From the NCBI RefSeq assembly GCF_040024445.1, contig NZ_CP157276.1:4464001-4528000 (forward strand): 64,000 nucleotides of DNA. Direction: 5' to 3'. The stretch comes from Prescottella soli (GTDB lineage Bacteria; Actinomycetota; Actinomycetes; Mycobacteriales; Mycobacteriaceae). Of this stretch, positions 10,022 to 19,071 are shown piece after piece (position 1 is the stretch's first letter; every line of letters begins with the position of its first letter). The translations under genes were made by a program, and so were the position numbers. Below the pieces are notes generated by a model that worked only from the letters and a program-made list of their open reading frames with translations, did no database searches and had not been told where the DNA came from.

Positions 10022-10053
10022 GATGTCCCTTCTCTGCCGCGCAGGTGCGAAGC

Positions 10054-10095
10054 GTCGGGCCCCGGCCGGGTCGGGGTGACAGGCCGGGGCCCGAC
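10054..10095 (-). terminator. strong hairpin between phasin and hydrolase genes
   Basis: A perfect 14-bp inverted repeat (GTCGGGCCCCGGCC paired with its complement at 10082-10095) has a 14-nt loop and no T-run. It lies 12 bp after the phasin stop. It probably ends or attenuates the abundant phasin transcript before the hydrolase gene, or stabilises its 3' end. Confidence 0.7.
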
Positions 10096-10107
10096 AGGTG
10101 CCGAGGC

Positions 10108-10461
10108 CTACTGGAGGACCTCACGCACGGCCGTGGTGGCGGCCGTGCTGATGCCCTGCACGAGGGAGGTCTGCGCGTCCACGACGGCGGAGACCCAGTC
10201 GAGCTTGGCGGTCGTCGCGATCGACTTGTTGAAGTCGAGGACCGAGGACAGGGCCTTCTCGTAGGCGTCGAGGGTGAGGTTGCCGCTCAGCTTCGCGGCG
10301 TCGACGAACTTCTCGTTGAGGCTCTGCACTCGGTCGAGGTTCTCGTCGAAGGACTTGGTGACGGACTCGATGCCGTCCGTGAGGGTGTTCTTGGTGTTGG
10401 TGCGCGCGGTGGTGGCGGCGTTCGCGGCGGTGTTCGCGGCGGTGGTGGATCGTTCGGCCAT
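10108..10461 (-). CDS. phasin-like PHA granule protein
   Basis: This 117-residue, almost entirely helical, Ala/Thr-rich protein has no Cys, one Trp and no signal peptide. Its central heptad-like helix (DGIESVTKSFDENLDRVQSL) and FVDAAKLSGNLTLDAYEK match phasins, which coat PHA granules and control their size. The N-terminal Ala/Thr/Asn run resembles mycobacterial HbhA-type tails only loosely. GAGGAG sits 7 bp before the ATG. It is downstream of phaC in the same direction but has its own promoter region with repeated TTAGCA boxes, fitting independent strong expression. Confidence 0.82.
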   Translation of the reverse strand: MAERSTTAANTAANAATTARTNTKNTLTDGIESVTKSFDENLDRVQSLNEKFVDAAKLSGNLTLDAYEKALSSVLDFNKSIATTAKLDWVSAVVDAQTSLVQGISTAATTAVREVLQ

Positions 10462-10491
10462 GGGTGGCTCCTCGGGGGTGACGGGCTTTCT

Positions 10492-10520
10492 GTTAGCAAG
10501 TTAGCATGGTGATTGCTAAC
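10492..10520. promoter_or_regulatory. repeated TTAGCA operator in the phasin promoter
   Basis: GTTAGCAA at 10492-10499 is inverted-repeated as TTGCTAAC at 10513-10520, and a third copy GTTAGCA starts at 10500. The cluster lies 31-59 bp upstream of the phasin ATG, in the 80-bp gap after phaC. The spacing and symmetry suit a repressor such as a PhaR-like or the nearby XRE protein. Confidence 0.55.
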
Positions 10521-10541
10521 GCGCTAGGTGTGAGGCGCGGA

Positions 10542-12224
10542 TCAGTTGAAAACGTATGTGCCGGGCGCGGTTCCGATGGCGGGATGCAGCTTACTGCCCA
10601 TCGGCGGCGGTGCCTGCAGGTCGCCCGATCGCTGCTGTGACCAGGCCGCCCAGTCCTCCCACCACGAGGCGGACCGGCGCTGCGCCGACTCGCGCCACGT
10701 GGACGGGTCCGCCGGCAGTCCGCTCGCCGCCGAGCCGCCGGGTTCCCCGCAGGCCTCGATCCAGTTCTTCTTTCCCGGCGGGTTGACGATGCCGGCGATG
10801 TGCCCGCCGTTCGACAGGACGAATCGCACGTCGCCGCCGAAGAGCACGGCGCCCGCGTACGACGACTGCCACGGCACGATGTGATCGTCCAGCGCGCCGA
10901 CGATGTACACGTCGCTGTCGACGTCCCCCAGCGAGATCGTCCGTCCGGCGATCGTGAAACGCCCCAGGGCCAACTGGTTTTCGCCGTAGAGCGAGTGCAG
11001 GTAGGTACTGTGCATCGACGCCGGCATGCGGGTCGAGTCCTCGTTCCACGCGAGCAGGTCGAACGACTGCGGCTGTTCGCCCAGCATCCAGCGGCTCACC
11101 CAGTACCGGAAGATCAGGTCGTTCGCCCGCAGCAGGTCGAAGGTCTGGGCCATGTCCGTGCCGGACAGGTACCCGGCCCGTCGCATCACGATGTCGATCT
11201 TCGCGAGGGTCTCGGGGTCGGTCAGCAGTCCGAGGTCGCCCGGGCTGCTGTAGTCGAGCAGGGTGTTCGCCAGCGTGAGCGTGCCCAGACGGTGGTCACC
11301 GGCCGCGGCCAGGTAGCCGGCCGCGATCGACGCCATCGCGCCGCCGAGGCACAGCCCGACCAGGTCGATCTTCGTCGCCCCGGTGATCTCCTCGACGACG
11401 TCCATCGCCGCCGTGACACCGTCGGTGAGGTAGTCGTCGAATCCCACCCCGCTCATCGACTCGTCCGGGTTGCGGTAGGAGATGAGGAAGACGGTGCGCC
11501 CGTGCCGGACGGCCCACTCGACGAAGCTGCGTCCCGGGCCGATGTCCATGATGTAGAACTTGTTGATCCACGGCGGGCACGCCAGGAGCGGCGTCGCGTG
11601 CACCTGCTCGGTCTGCGGGGCGTACTGGATGAGCTCGATCAGATCGTTCCGGAAGACCACCTGGCCCGGTGTGGCGGCCATGTTCTCGCCCAGCGTGAAT
11701 GCGGTGTCGTCGGTTCGTTTCGGGCGGCCGCCGCGCTTGACCACGTCCTCCACCAGGTACGACGTGCCGCGGGCCAGGCTCTTTCCGCCCGTCGCGATCG
11801 CACGGGTGAGTACCTCCGGGTTGGTGACGGGGTTGTTGGTGGGCGAGGCGACGTCGAGCAGCAGATGCGCCAACTGGCGTGCCTTGGCGGCCGCGAAGGC
11901 GTCCGCGGCGCCTGCGTCCACCAGGCTGTCGACGTAGGAGCGCGCGCAGAGGTAGGAACGGAGCACCGCGAAGTACGCGGGGTTGTCCTGCCAGGCGCGG
12001 TCCCGGAACCGGGCGTCCCCCGGTGCGGGCGGCGCGGTGCTCGCACCGACCGCCACCCGGACCGCGTCGGGCGGGATCTGTGCCAACCCGACGGCCAGTC
12101 TGCCGGTGGCGGCGGCGACGGCCGCCGGGTTGCAGGCCGCGTTCTTGGCGACCGATGCGCCCGCGGCGAACCAGCCGGTGGGGTCGACCCGGGCGGAGAG
12201 CTGGCGGATCGCATTATCGAGCAC
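10542..12224 (-). CDS. phaC: class I poly(3-hydroxyalkanoate) synthase
   Basis: The 560-residue PHA polymerase joins (R)-3-hydroxyacyl-CoA units into storage polyester at the granule surface. The lipase-like box GLCLGG carries the nucleophile C292, and the triad is completed by D447 in LDDHIVPW and H475 in NGGHIAG. The family signatures LLACPPWINKFYIMD and GFDDYLTDGV are present, and length is normal for class I single-subunit synthases. Its start overlaps the end of the MaoC gene by 11 bp, so hydratase and polymerase are translationally coupled. The phasin gene follows with its own promoter. Confidence 0.95.
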   Translation of the reverse strand: MLDNAIRQLSARVDPTGWFAAGASVAKNAACNPAAVAAATGRLAVGLAQIPPDAVRVAVGASTAPPAPGDARFRDRAWQDNPAYFAVLRSYLCARSYVDSLVDAGAADAFAAAKARQLAHLLLDVASPTNNPVTNPEVLTRAIATGGKSLARGTSYLVEDVVKRGGRPKRTDDTAFTLGENMAATPGQVVFRNDLIELIQYAPQTEQVHATPLLACPPWINKFYIMDIGPGRSFVEWAVRHGRTVFLISYRNPDESMSGVGFDDYLTDGVTAAMDVVEEITGATKIDLVGLCLGGAMASIAAGYLAAAGDHRLGTLTLANTLLDYSSPGDLGLLTDPETLAKIDIVMRRAGYLSGTDMAQTFDLLRANDLIFRYWVSRWMLGEQPQSFDLLAWNEDSTRMPASMHSTYLHSLYGENQLALGRFTIAGRTISLGDVDSDVYIVGALDDHIVPWQSSYAGAVLFGGDVRFVLSNGGHIAGIVNPPGKKNWIEACGEPGGSAASGLPADPSTWRESAQRRSASWWEDWAAWSQQRSGDLQAPPPMGSKLHPAIGTAPGTYVFN

Positions 12225-12756
12225 GGTGGCCTCCGGCAGCGTTCGAGGTGGAGTCGGCGGAGTCGGTGGAGTTCAGGGGGCCCAGGTAGCGCAGGATCAT
12301 CTGCGCGACACACACCGGGCGGTCGACGCCCACTGCGTCGAAGGTGAGGGTCACGGCGAGCTGGTAGCCGCCCGGGCACGGTTCGACCGCTGTCACGTCG
12401 GCGACCGCGCCCACCGACGAGTCGACCGGAACCGGGGCGGGGAAACGGACCTTGTCGAGCCCGTAGTTGATCACCTGGGCGCAGTCGGTCACGTCGAGCA
12501 GGTGGAAGACGAGCTCGACGGCGAGGGACAGGGTCAGATAGCCGTGCGCGATCGTCGAGCCGAACGGGCCGGTCGCGGCCCGCTCCGGGTCGACGTGGAT
12601 CCACTGGTGGTCGTTGGTGGCGTCGGCGAACAGCGAGATCTGCTCCTGCGTGATCAGGACGCGATGCGATGTGCCGAGGCTCTTGCCGGCGAGGGCGGGG
12701 AGTTCGGCCATGGTGATGCTGCGCGCAGACTGGCTGCTGGTCGTATTGATGGTCAT
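12214..12756 (-). CDS. phaJ: MaoC-type (R)-enoyl-CoA hydratase supplying PHA monomers
   Basis: The 180-residue hotdog-fold hydratase has the MaoC motif FADATNDHQWIHVDPERA with catalytic D49 and H54, then the SxxAHGYLTLSL helix. Such enzymes convert trans-2-enoyl-CoA from beta-oxidation into (R)-3-hydroxyacyl-CoA, the direct substrate of PhaC. The ATG at 12756 is preceded by AGGGA at good spacing, which decides against the codon at 12810. It is the first gene of the island. The symbol phaJ reflects family and context. The C-terminal 20 residues (STDSADSTS) are an atypical polar tail. Confidence 0.85.
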   Translation of the reverse strand: MTINTTSSQSARSITMAELPALAGKSLGTSHRVLITQEQISLFADATNDHQWIHVDPERAATGPFGSTIAHGYLTLSLAVELVFHLLDVTDCAQVINYGLDKVRFPAPVPVDSSVGAVADVTAVEPCPGGYQLAVTLTFDAVGVDRPVCVAQMILRYLGPLNSTDSADSTSNAAGGHRAR

Positions 12757-12773
12757 CTCGTCCCTGTAGTCCG

Positions 12774-12793
12774 ATTCGGTCGGGTGCCCGAAT
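12774..12793. promoter_or_regulatory. palindromic operator copy 1, 18 bp before phaJ
   Basis: ATTCGG-tcgggtgc-CCGAAT has perfect 6-bp arms. It matches the element at 13102-13121 at all but two positions. It sits directly upstream of the phaJ start on the minus strand, a typical repressor position. Confidence 0.55.
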
Positions 12794-12835
12794 TGTTGGG
12801 CATCTTCCAAATGTGCACCGATCGCACCCGGTGTC

Positions 12836-12851
12836 GATTCGCATTCGAATC
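12836..12851. promoter_or_regulatory. short palindrome GATTCG-catt-CGAATC
   Basis: This 6-bp inverted repeat with a 4-nt spacer lies between the two larger operator copies and is built from the same ATTCG/CGAAT words. It may be a weaker third site for the same regulator. The evidence is symmetry and location only. Confidence 0.35.
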
Positions 12852-13101
12852 GGGCGGCGCCTGCCCGGCTTCGTGAGAATTGGGGAAAATGGATGCGATC
12901 GGGCGCAGCCTATATCGCTGATCCCTTTTGCGCAGCGCGTCTTCAGGGCGCCTCTGTTTGACATTCGTCCAGTTGGAGGGCGTGAATTGCCCGATTCTCG
13001 CGCGTTTCTGCTCGTCGGACGACGCGGCTCCGGGCGTTATGTCTAATTCTCTCGCTTTTGCATTCGGCCAGGGTTTCGTCTTTCCGCTTTCGGATAGAGG
13101 T

Positions 13102-13121
13102 ATTCGGTCGCGTGACCGAAT
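13102..13121. promoter_or_regulatory. palindromic operator copy 2
   Basis: ATTCGGTC-gcgt-GACCGAAT has perfect 8-bp arms. It lies 165 bp upstream of the AraC regulator start and 346 bp from phaJ. Together with the copy at 12774 it suggests one dimeric repressor that controls this divergent region, with possible looping. Confidence 0.55.
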
Positions 13122-13285
13122 TCATCGCTTACCGGAAGGTGAGAATCGACGTCACATGAATTCGGGAATTTTTGTGGATCGGAAATATGTAAACGGGTGA
13201 CGCGATCGGGTCGGCCGGTGGCAGCCGCCGGTGCGTCGAGGGCGAGATCTTCCCGGCTGGAGACACTGCTGCCTATGCTCCCGGT

Positions 13286-14281
13286 GTGTTGCCGACCTTC
13301 GACCCCCGGACCTGTCGTGAGCGGGCCGCCGGGCCCGTTACCGACTGGGACGAGATCAAGCAGTGGTCGGATGCGGTGTACATGCCGTATGAGGTCCGGC
13401 CGGTCGGTCGTTCTCTCGCACCGTCCTCGAACATGTTCTCGACGCAGATCGGTGAGATGACGCTCACCCGGTTCAGCTACGGGATTCCGGTGGCGCTGAG
13501 CGAATTCGAGCCCGAGGCCGGCAATGTCCTGGTGCTCACCACCTTGAATGGACGGACACGGCACGAGGTGACCACGAAGTCCAGCCTCGACCTGACGACC
13601 GGACAGACGTTCGTCGTCGACTGCAGTCGGGTCGACTACGGTTTTGCCGCTGACGCCGACCACCTCCAACTCAACCTCACGGTCCCGCACCGGTTGTTGG
13701 CCGATTTGGCGCTGCGGTGGTGGGGGCGGGCTCCCGACGACCGGCTGTGGCGGCACAAATGTGTCATCGGCGGCCCGGGTAGCCCTTGGCTGGCGTTGTT
13801 GGACTACGCTTCGCGCACCTTGGCGACGGACCGGGATATGGTCGCGCACAGTCGCATCGGGACGAATCTGCAGGAACTCATCGCGGCGCAGGTGCTCGAG
13901 GAATGGGCGGCGAGTGCCGGGGTCGACCCGGCGTCGGCCACGACGACAGTGCCCGCGCCGGGTTACGTCAGGCGGGCGGTGCGCTACATCGAGGACAACG
14001 CGCGCGACCTACCGACGGTGGTCGAGGTAGCCCAGGAGGTCGGTGTCAGCGTCCGGGCGTTGTCCGGTGCATTCCGCGAGTACCTCGGGATCACTCCACG
14101 GGACTGTCTCCGCGAGCACCGGTTGGAGGGAGTGCGGCGAGAGTTGTCGGCCGAGGCGACGACCACGGTCGCCGCGGCCGCAGGTGCGTGGGGGTACGTC
14201 AACTTGGGTGTCTTCGCCGCGGCTTATCGGCAACGGTTCGGCGAGAACCCGTCCGACACCCTGCGCCGCGCGAGAGGGTGA
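13286..14281 (+). CDS. AraC-family transcriptional regulator
   Basis: The 331-residue regulator starts with GTG at 13286. The N-terminal about 200 residues form an AraC-binding-like sensor domain (AraC_binding_2 type; [13 protein letters not shown], and [11 protein letters not shown]). The C-terminal about 110 residues carry the double HTH ([37 protein letters not shown], ending [16 protein letters not shown]). It is divergent from the PHA operon and 119 bp upstream of the esterase gene. Proteins of this type often activate catabolic genes; its target could be the esterase, the PHA genes or both. Confidence 0.88.
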   Translation: MLPTFDPRTCRERAAGPVTDWDEIKQWSDAVYMPYEVRPVGRSLAPSSNMFSTQIGEMTLTRFSYGIPVALSEFEPEAGNVLVLTTLNGRTRHEVTTKSSLDLTTGQTFVVDCSRVDYGFAADADHLQLNLTVPHRLLADLALRWWGRAPDDRLWRHKCVIGGPGSPWLALLDYASRTLATDRDMVAHSRIGTNLQELIAAQVLEEWAASAGVDPASATTTVPAPGYVRRAVRYIEDNARDLPTVVEVAQEVGVSVRALSGAFREYLGITPRDCLREHRLEGVRRELSAEATTTVAAAAGAWGYVNLGVFAAAYRQRFGENPSDTLRRARG

Positions 14282-14400
14282 CGCTGATCACGGATACCTG
14301 CCGGTTCGAGACGGTGATTGCCGATCGGCGACGTGGGCGCCGCGGAAATGCCCATAGTTTGCTCTCTCGTACGAGGCCATCGATTGGCGGGAGAGATACT

Positions 14401-15582
14401 GTGGAACAACGTGATTCGAAGCTGCACTCCGTGCTCGACGGCGTGATCGGCGCCGGGGCCGCACAGGTGCCCGGTGTGGTCGCGATGCTGACCGACCGGA
14501 ACGGGACCGTGTACGAGGGCTCGGCCGGAGTCCGGTCGGTAGGTGACGCACAGCCGATGACAACCGACACCGTCTTCGCCATGTTCTCGACGACGAAGGC
14601 GATCACGGGTACTGCGGTGCTGCAGTGCGTGGAGGAGGGGCTCGTCGACCTCGACGCGCCGGCGGCACGCTATCTCCCGGAGATCGGAAAGCTCCAGGTG
14701 ATCGACGGGTTCGATGCGGTGGGCGCCCCAGTGTTGCGCGCACCCAAACGCGAGATCACGACGCGGATGCTGCTGCTGCACACCGCCGGATTCGGATACT
14801 CGTTCTTCGACGAGACCTACCACCGGTTGACCGTCGAGCACGGCCAGCCGAGCGTCATCACCGGTACCAAGGCCGCGCTGACCACGCCGCTGCTGTTCGA
14901 TCCGGGTGAGCGCTGGCAGTACGGGTCGAATATCGACTGGGCGGGGCTGGTTGTCGAGGCCGTGCGGGGCGAGCGACTGGGCGACGTGATGTCCGAGCGC
15001 ATCTTCGCCCCGCTGGGGATGTCGGACACGGTGTTCACGTTGACCTCTGAGATGGAGCGGAGACGGGCGACGATCCATCAGCGGCGGCCGGACGGCGTGC
15101 TCGAGCCGCTCGACCTGGTGCTGCCTCAGGATCCCGAAGTGCACATGGGTGGTCACGGCCTGTACTCGACGGTGGGCGACTACACCAAGTTCCTCCGCAT
15201 GTGGCTGAACGACGGTGTGGGTGAACACGGCCGCGTCCTCGCGCCCGAGACGGTGGAGCAGGCGGTCGTGAGCGGGTTGGACGGTCAGCGCGTGACGATG
15301 CTGCCCGGCATCGAACCGGAGCTGTCGAACGACGCCGAGTTCTTCCCGGGACAGCACAAATCCTGGGCGTACACGTTCATGGTCAACGACGAGCCGGCCC
15401 CGACCGGGCGGCCGGCGGGCGCGCTCGCCTGGGCCGGGCTCGCGAACCTCTACTACTGGATCGACCGGCAGAACGGCATCGCGGGTATGTGGGCCGCGCA
15501 GGTTCTGCCCTTCGCCGACCCTGCATCGCTCGGGGGCTACTTCGAGTTCGAAGCGACTGCCTATCGCACTTTGGGGCGGTAG
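14401..15582 (+). CDS. serine hydrolase, beta-lactamase fold (EstB-like class VIII esterase)
   Basis: The 393-residue protein has the beta-lactamase-type catalytic motifs STTK (FSTTKAITG, about residues 63-66) and Tyr in YGSN, with a late [12 protein letters not shown] segment in place of the KTG box, as in EstB-like class VIII carboxylesterases. No signal peptide is visible, so a cytoplasmic esterase is more likely than a secreted beta-lactamase or DD-peptidase. The GTG at 14401 follows a GGGAGAG ribosome site. It is downstream of the AraC regulator and ends at a strong terminator. Confidence 0.82.
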   Translation: MEQRDSKLHSVLDGVIGAGAAQVPGVVAMLTDRNGTVYEGSAGVRSVGDAQPMTTDTVFAMFSTTKAITGTAVLQCVEEGLVDLDAPAARYLPEIGKLQVIDGFDAVGAPVLRAPKREITTRMLLLHTAGFGYSFFDETYHRLTVEHGQPSVITGTKAALTTPLLFDPGERWQYGSNIDWAGLVVEAVRGERLGDVMSERIFAPLGMSDTVFTLTSEMERRRATIHQRRPDGVLEPLDLVLPQDPEVHMGGHGLYSTVGDYTKFLRMWLNDGVGEHGRVLAPETVEQAVVSGLDGQRVTMLPGIEPELSNDAEFFPGQHKSWAYTFMVNDEPAPTGRPAGALAWAGLANLYYWIDRQNGIAGMWAAQVLPFADPASLGGYFEFEATAYRTLGR

Positions 15583-15589
15583 GGGCGCC

Positions 15590-15624
15590 GCCCGGCAGGG
15601 GCACTCTCGTTGACCCTGCCGGGC
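15590..15624 (+). terminator. hairpin terminator after the esterase gene
   Basis: A perfect 11-bp stem GCCCGGCAGGG / CCCTGCCGGGC has a 13-nt loop, starting 8 bp after the stop codon. No T-run follows, as is common in high-GC actinobacteria. It insulates the SOS-controlled dnaE2 gene from read-through. Confidence 0.75.
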
Positions 15625-15637
15625 ACGCATGGCAAAC

Positions 15638-15653
15638 TCGAACATGAGTTCGA
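15638..15653 (+). promoter_or_regulatory. LexA SOS box of dnaE2
   Basis: TCGAAC-atga-GTTCGA is a perfect match to the actinobacterial/mycobacterial LexA consensus TCGAAC-N4-GTTCGA. It lies 70-85 bp upstream of the dnaE2 start, so dnaE2 should be induced by DNA damage. It also argues against the in-frame ATG at 15657, only 3 bp past the operator. Confidence 0.9.
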
Positions 15654-15722
15654 AAGATGCGTCTTCCCCTCCGCGTCTTCCCGTGCACGCAGGCCTCTGT
15701 CCTGCGGGAAGGTGGCAGCTGG

Positions 15723-18700
15723 ATGGGCTGGGGCAACGGTCCGCCGACGTGGGCGGAGATGGAACGGGTGCTGTCGGGGCGCCCGCGGCACGAGGGGCAG
15801 TTCCCCGGCGACGGCAGTGACAGCCCGGCCTGGTCCCGCAAGCGCGGCGCCTACCTGACGGACGGGGCCTCGCGTCCGGTCGGCGCCACCGTGCCGTACG
15901 CGGAACTGCACACCCACTCGGCCTTCAGTTTCCTCGACGGCGCCAGCCCGCCCGAGGAGCTCGTCGAGGAAGCGGTGCGACTCGGCCTGGACGCCATCGC
16001 GCTCACCGACCACGACGGAATGTACGGCGTGGTTCGGTTCGCCGAGGCCGCGAAGGAACTGAACATGCGGACGGTGTTCGGAGCCGAGCTGTCCCTGGGC
16101 GCCACCTCGCGCACCGGCACCCCGGACCCCGACGGCACGCACCTGCTGGTGCTGGCCCGCGGGCAGGAGGGCTACCGGCGGCTGTCCCGGCAGGTCGCGG
16201 CCGCGCACCTTGCCGGCGGGGAGAAGGGCAAGCCCCGCTACGACTACGACGCGCTCACCGAGGCGGCCGGCGGGCACTGGCAGATCCTCACCGGGTGCCG
16301 CAAGGGACACGTGCGCAGCGCGCTCACCGCGGGTGGACCCGACGCAGCCGAGGCGGCGCTGCATGACCTCGTCGACCGGTTCGGGGCCGACCGGTTGACC
16401 GTCGAACTCACCCACCGGGGGCTGCCCGAGGACGACGAGGCCAACGCGCTGCTCGCGGAACTCGCGGCGCGGCAGGGGCTTCCCGTCATCGCGTCCACCG
16501 CGGCGCATTTCGCCGGCCCGTCCCGGCGGCGGCTCGCGATGGCGATGGCGGCGGTGCGGGCCCGGCAGAGCCTCGACGAGGCCGCGGGTTGGCTCGCGCC
16601 CACCGGAGGTGCGCACCTGCGGTCCGGCGCCGAGATGGCGCGGCTGTTCGCGCACTATCCGCAGGCCGTCGCGGGGGCCGCGGAGCTGGGGCTCGAGTGT
16701 GCGTTCGACCTGCGGCTCATCGCGCCGAAGCTGCCGCCGTTCGACGTCCCGGACGGGCACACCGAGGCGAGCTGGCTGCGCGAGCTGACCATGCAGGGCG
16801 CGCGCCGACGGTACGGGCCGCCGACCGAGAACCCGGCCGCGTACGACCAGATCGAACACGAACTCGGGATCATCGAACGCCTGACCTTCCCCGGCTACTT
16901 CCTCGTGGTGCACGACATCGTCTCGTTCTGCAAGGACAACGACATCCTCTGTCAGGGAAGGGGATCGGCCGCCAACTCAGCGGTCTGCTACGCGATCGGC
17001 ATCACCAATGTCGACCCGGTGCGCAACGAGTTGCTGTTCGAGCGGTTCCTCTCGCCTGAGCGCGACGGCCCGCCCGACATCGACGTCGACATCGAATCCG
17101 ACCGCCGTGAGGAGGCCATCCAGCACGTCTACGCCAAGTACGGCCGCGAGTACGCCGCGCAGGTCGCCAACGTCATCACCTACCGCGGCAAGTCGTCGGT
17201 GCGGGACATGGCCAGGGCGCTCGGCTTCTCGCAGGGGCAGCAGGACGCGTGGAGCAAGCAGGTCAGCCGCTGGACCGGCGTCGGCGGGGAGACCGGCACC
17301 GATATCCCCCCGGCGGTGCTCGAGTTGGCCGCGCAGATCGAGGGCTTTCCCCGGCACCTCGGCATCCACTCCGGCGGCATGGTGATCTGCGACCGCCCCA
17401 TCGCCGACGTGTGCCCCGTCGAGTGGGCGCGCATGGAGAACCGCAGCGTCCTGCAGTGGGACAAGGACGACTGTGCCGCAGTGGGATTGGTGAAGTTCGA
17501 CCTGCTGGGCCTCGGCATGCTCTCGGCCCTGCACTACATGATCGACCTGGTCGCCGAGCACAAGGGCATCGAGGTGGACCTGGCGCGGCTCGACCTGTCC
17601 GAGCGGGCGGTCTACGAGATGCTGCAGCGGGCCGACTCGGTGGGCGTGTTCCAGGTGGAGTCGCGGGCCCAGATGGCGACGCTGCCGCGCCTGAAGCCCC
17701 GCAACTTCTACGACCTCGTCGTCGAGGTGGCGCTCATCCGTCCCGGCCCGATCCAGGGCGGCTCGGTGCATCCCTACATCCGCCGCCGCAACGGCCGCGA
17801 ACCCGTCACCTACGACCACCCCTGCCTCGAGAAGGCGTTGAAACGCACGCTGGGGGTGCCGCTGTTCCAGGAACAGCTCATGCAGATGGCCGTCGACGCA
17901 GCGGGATTCACCGCCGCCGAAGCCGACCAGTTGCGGCGGGCGATGGGCTCCAAGCGTTCGCCCGAGAAGATGGAGCGACTTCGTGGACGGCTCTACGACG
18001 GCATGAGGGAGTTGCACGGCATCACCGGCGACGTGGCGGACAGGATCTACGAGAAGCTGTACGCGTTCGCCAATTTCGGTTTCCCCGAAAGCCATTCGCA
18101 GTCCTTCGCGTCGCTCGTCTTCTACTCGTCGTGGTTCAAGCTGCACCATCCGGCGGCCTTCTGCGCCGGACTGCTGCGGGCCCAGCCGATGGGCTTCTAC
18201 TCGCCGCAGTCCCTCGTCGCCGACGCTCGTCGGCACGGGGTGCGGGTGCACGGGGCGGACGTCAACGCGAGCCTCGCGCACGCCACGCTCGAGGCCCACG
18301 GCACCGAGGTGCGGCTGGGGCTGGGGGACGTGCGGGGCATCGGCACCGCGCTGGCCGAGCGCATCGTCGTCGCGCGCGCAGAGGACGGCCCGTACAGGTC
18401 GATCCTGGACCTGACCGGTCGGATCGAACTGACCACCGCGCAGGTCGAGTCCCTGGCGACGTCCGGTGCGTTGGGCTGCTTCGGGCTCTCCCGGCGCGAG
18501 GCGCTGTGGGCGGCCGGCGCGGCCGCGGGGGAGCGCCCGGACCGGCTCCCGGGCACGGGCGCGTCCACCCGCGCACCCACCCTGCCCGGCATGAGCGACG
18601 TCGAACTCGCCGCGGCCGACGTGTGGGCCACCGGTGTCTCGCCGGACAGCTACCCGACGGAGTTCCTCCGTCCGCAGCTCGAGGCGCTGGGGGTGCTCCC

Positions 18701-19004
18701 GGCGTCGCGGCTGCTGGACGTGCCGGACGGGGACCGGGTGCTGGTCGGGGGAGCGGTGACGCACCGGCAGCGGCCCGCGACTGCCGCCGGTGTGACCTTC
18801 CTCAACCTCGAGGACGAGACCGGAATGGTCAACGTCGTGTGCTCGGTTGGCCTGTGGGCGAAGTACCGCAAGCTCGCCACCAGCGCCCCGGCGCTCCTGG
18901 TGCGCGGGCGGGTGCAGAACGCGGAAGGTGCGGTGACCGTCGTCGCGGACCGCCTCCAACTCATGGACCTGCGGATGTCGACCAGGTCGCGGGACTTCCG
19001 CTGA
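15723..19004 (+). CDS. dnaE2: error-prone DNA polymerase III alpha subunit DnaE2
   Basis: The 1093-residue translesion C-family polymerase has an N-terminal PHP domain (YAELHTHSAFSFLDGA, and LTDHDGMYG), the catalytic palm with PDIDVDIESDRREE, fingers and HhH regions, and a C-terminal OB fold (TFLNLEDETGMVNVV). It is damage-inducible and in mycobacteria works with ImuA' and ImuB; neither is adjacent here. The start at 15723 (MGWGNGPPTWAEM) fits the usual DnaE2 N-terminus and lies beyond the SOS box. Length is normal. Its M. tuberculosis counterpart is Rv3370c. Confidence 0.95.
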   Translation: MGWGNGPPTWAEMERVLSGRPRHEGQFPGDGSDSPAWSRKRGAYLTDGASRPVGATVPYAELHTHSAFSFLDGASPPEELVEEAVRLGLDAIALTDHDGMYGVVRFAEAAKELNMRTVFGAELSLGATSRTGTPDPDGTHLLVLARGQEGYRRLSRQVAAAHLAGGEKGKPRYDYDALTEAAGGHWQILTGCRKGHVRSALTAGGPDAAEAALHDLVDRFGADRLTVELTHRGLPEDDEANALLAELAARQGLPVIASTAAHFAGPSRRRLAMAMAAVRARQSLDEAAGWLAPTGGAHLRSGAEMARLFAHYPQAVAGAAELGLECAFDLRLIAPKLPPFDVPDGHTEASWLRELTMQGARRRYGPPTENPAAYDQIEHELGIIERLTFPGYFLVVHDIVSFCKDNDILCQGRGSAANSAVCYAIGITNVDPVRNELLFERFLSPERDGPPDIDVDIESDRREEAIQHVYAKYGREYAAQVANVITYRGKSSVRDMARALGFSQGQQDAWSKQVSRWTGVGGETGTDIPPAVLELAAQIEGFPRHLGIHSGGMVICDRPIADVCPVEWARMENRSVLQWDKDDCAAVGLVKFDLLGLGMLSALHYMIDLVAEHKGIEVDLARLDLSERAVYEMLQRADSVGVFQVESRAQMATLPRLKPRNFYDLVVEVALIRPGPIQGGSVHPYIRRRNGREPVTYDHPCLEKALKRTLGVPLFQEQLMQMAVDAAGFTAAEADQLRRAMGSKRSPEKMERLRGRLYDGMRELHGITGDVADRIYEKLYAFANFGFPESHSQSFASLVFYSSWFKLHHPAAFCAGLLRAQPMGFYSPQSLVADARRHGVRVHGADVNASLAHATLEAHGTEVRLGLGDVRGIGTALAERIVVARAEDGPYRSILDLTGRIELTTAQVESLATSGALGCFGLSRREALWAAGAAAGERPDRLPGTGASTRAPTLPGMSDVELAAADVWATGVSPDSYPTEFLRPQLEALGVLPASRLLDVPDGDRVLVGGAVTHRQRPATAAGVTFLNLEDETGMVNVVCSVGLWAKYRKLATSAPALLVRGRVQNAEGAVTVVADRLQLMDLRMSTRSRDFR

Positions 19005-19026
19005 GACCGGCTTCACAGCCCGACGG

Positions 19027-19042
19027 ATACCCCCTGGGGTAT
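19027..19042 (+). promoter_or_regulatory. CsoR/CstR-type operator 1
   Basis: ATACCCC-ct-GGGGTAT is a perfect 7-2-7 inverted repeat, 29 bp before the GTG of the CoA-disulfide reductase gene. C-tract/G-tract palindromes of this kind are the known operators of CsoR/CstR-family repressors, and a CstR-like gene lies at 23436. Confidence 0.75.
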
Positions 19043-19071
19043 AGTCGTCGGCAACATCGAGGAGGTAGATC

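Larger units (their letters stand above)
12757..13285. other. 529-bp AT-richer divergent regulatory region
   Basis: This gap separates the PHA operon from the AraC regulator. It is visibly richer in A+T than its surroundings and holds several short palindromes (12774-12793, 12836-12851, 13102-13121). Short open frames within it lack ribosome sites and recognisable protein character, so I see no gene. It probably contains the promoters for both directions. Confidence 0.6.

Noticed and set aside
12928-13200. Possible 90-residue gene in the PHA/AraC intergenic region
   Set aside because: No ribosome site, no recognisable motif, and it runs through the palindromic operator at 13102.
15657-15722. 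Upstream start of DnaE2 at 15657
   Set aside because: It lies 3 bp after the LexA box and adds 22 residues not seen in the family.
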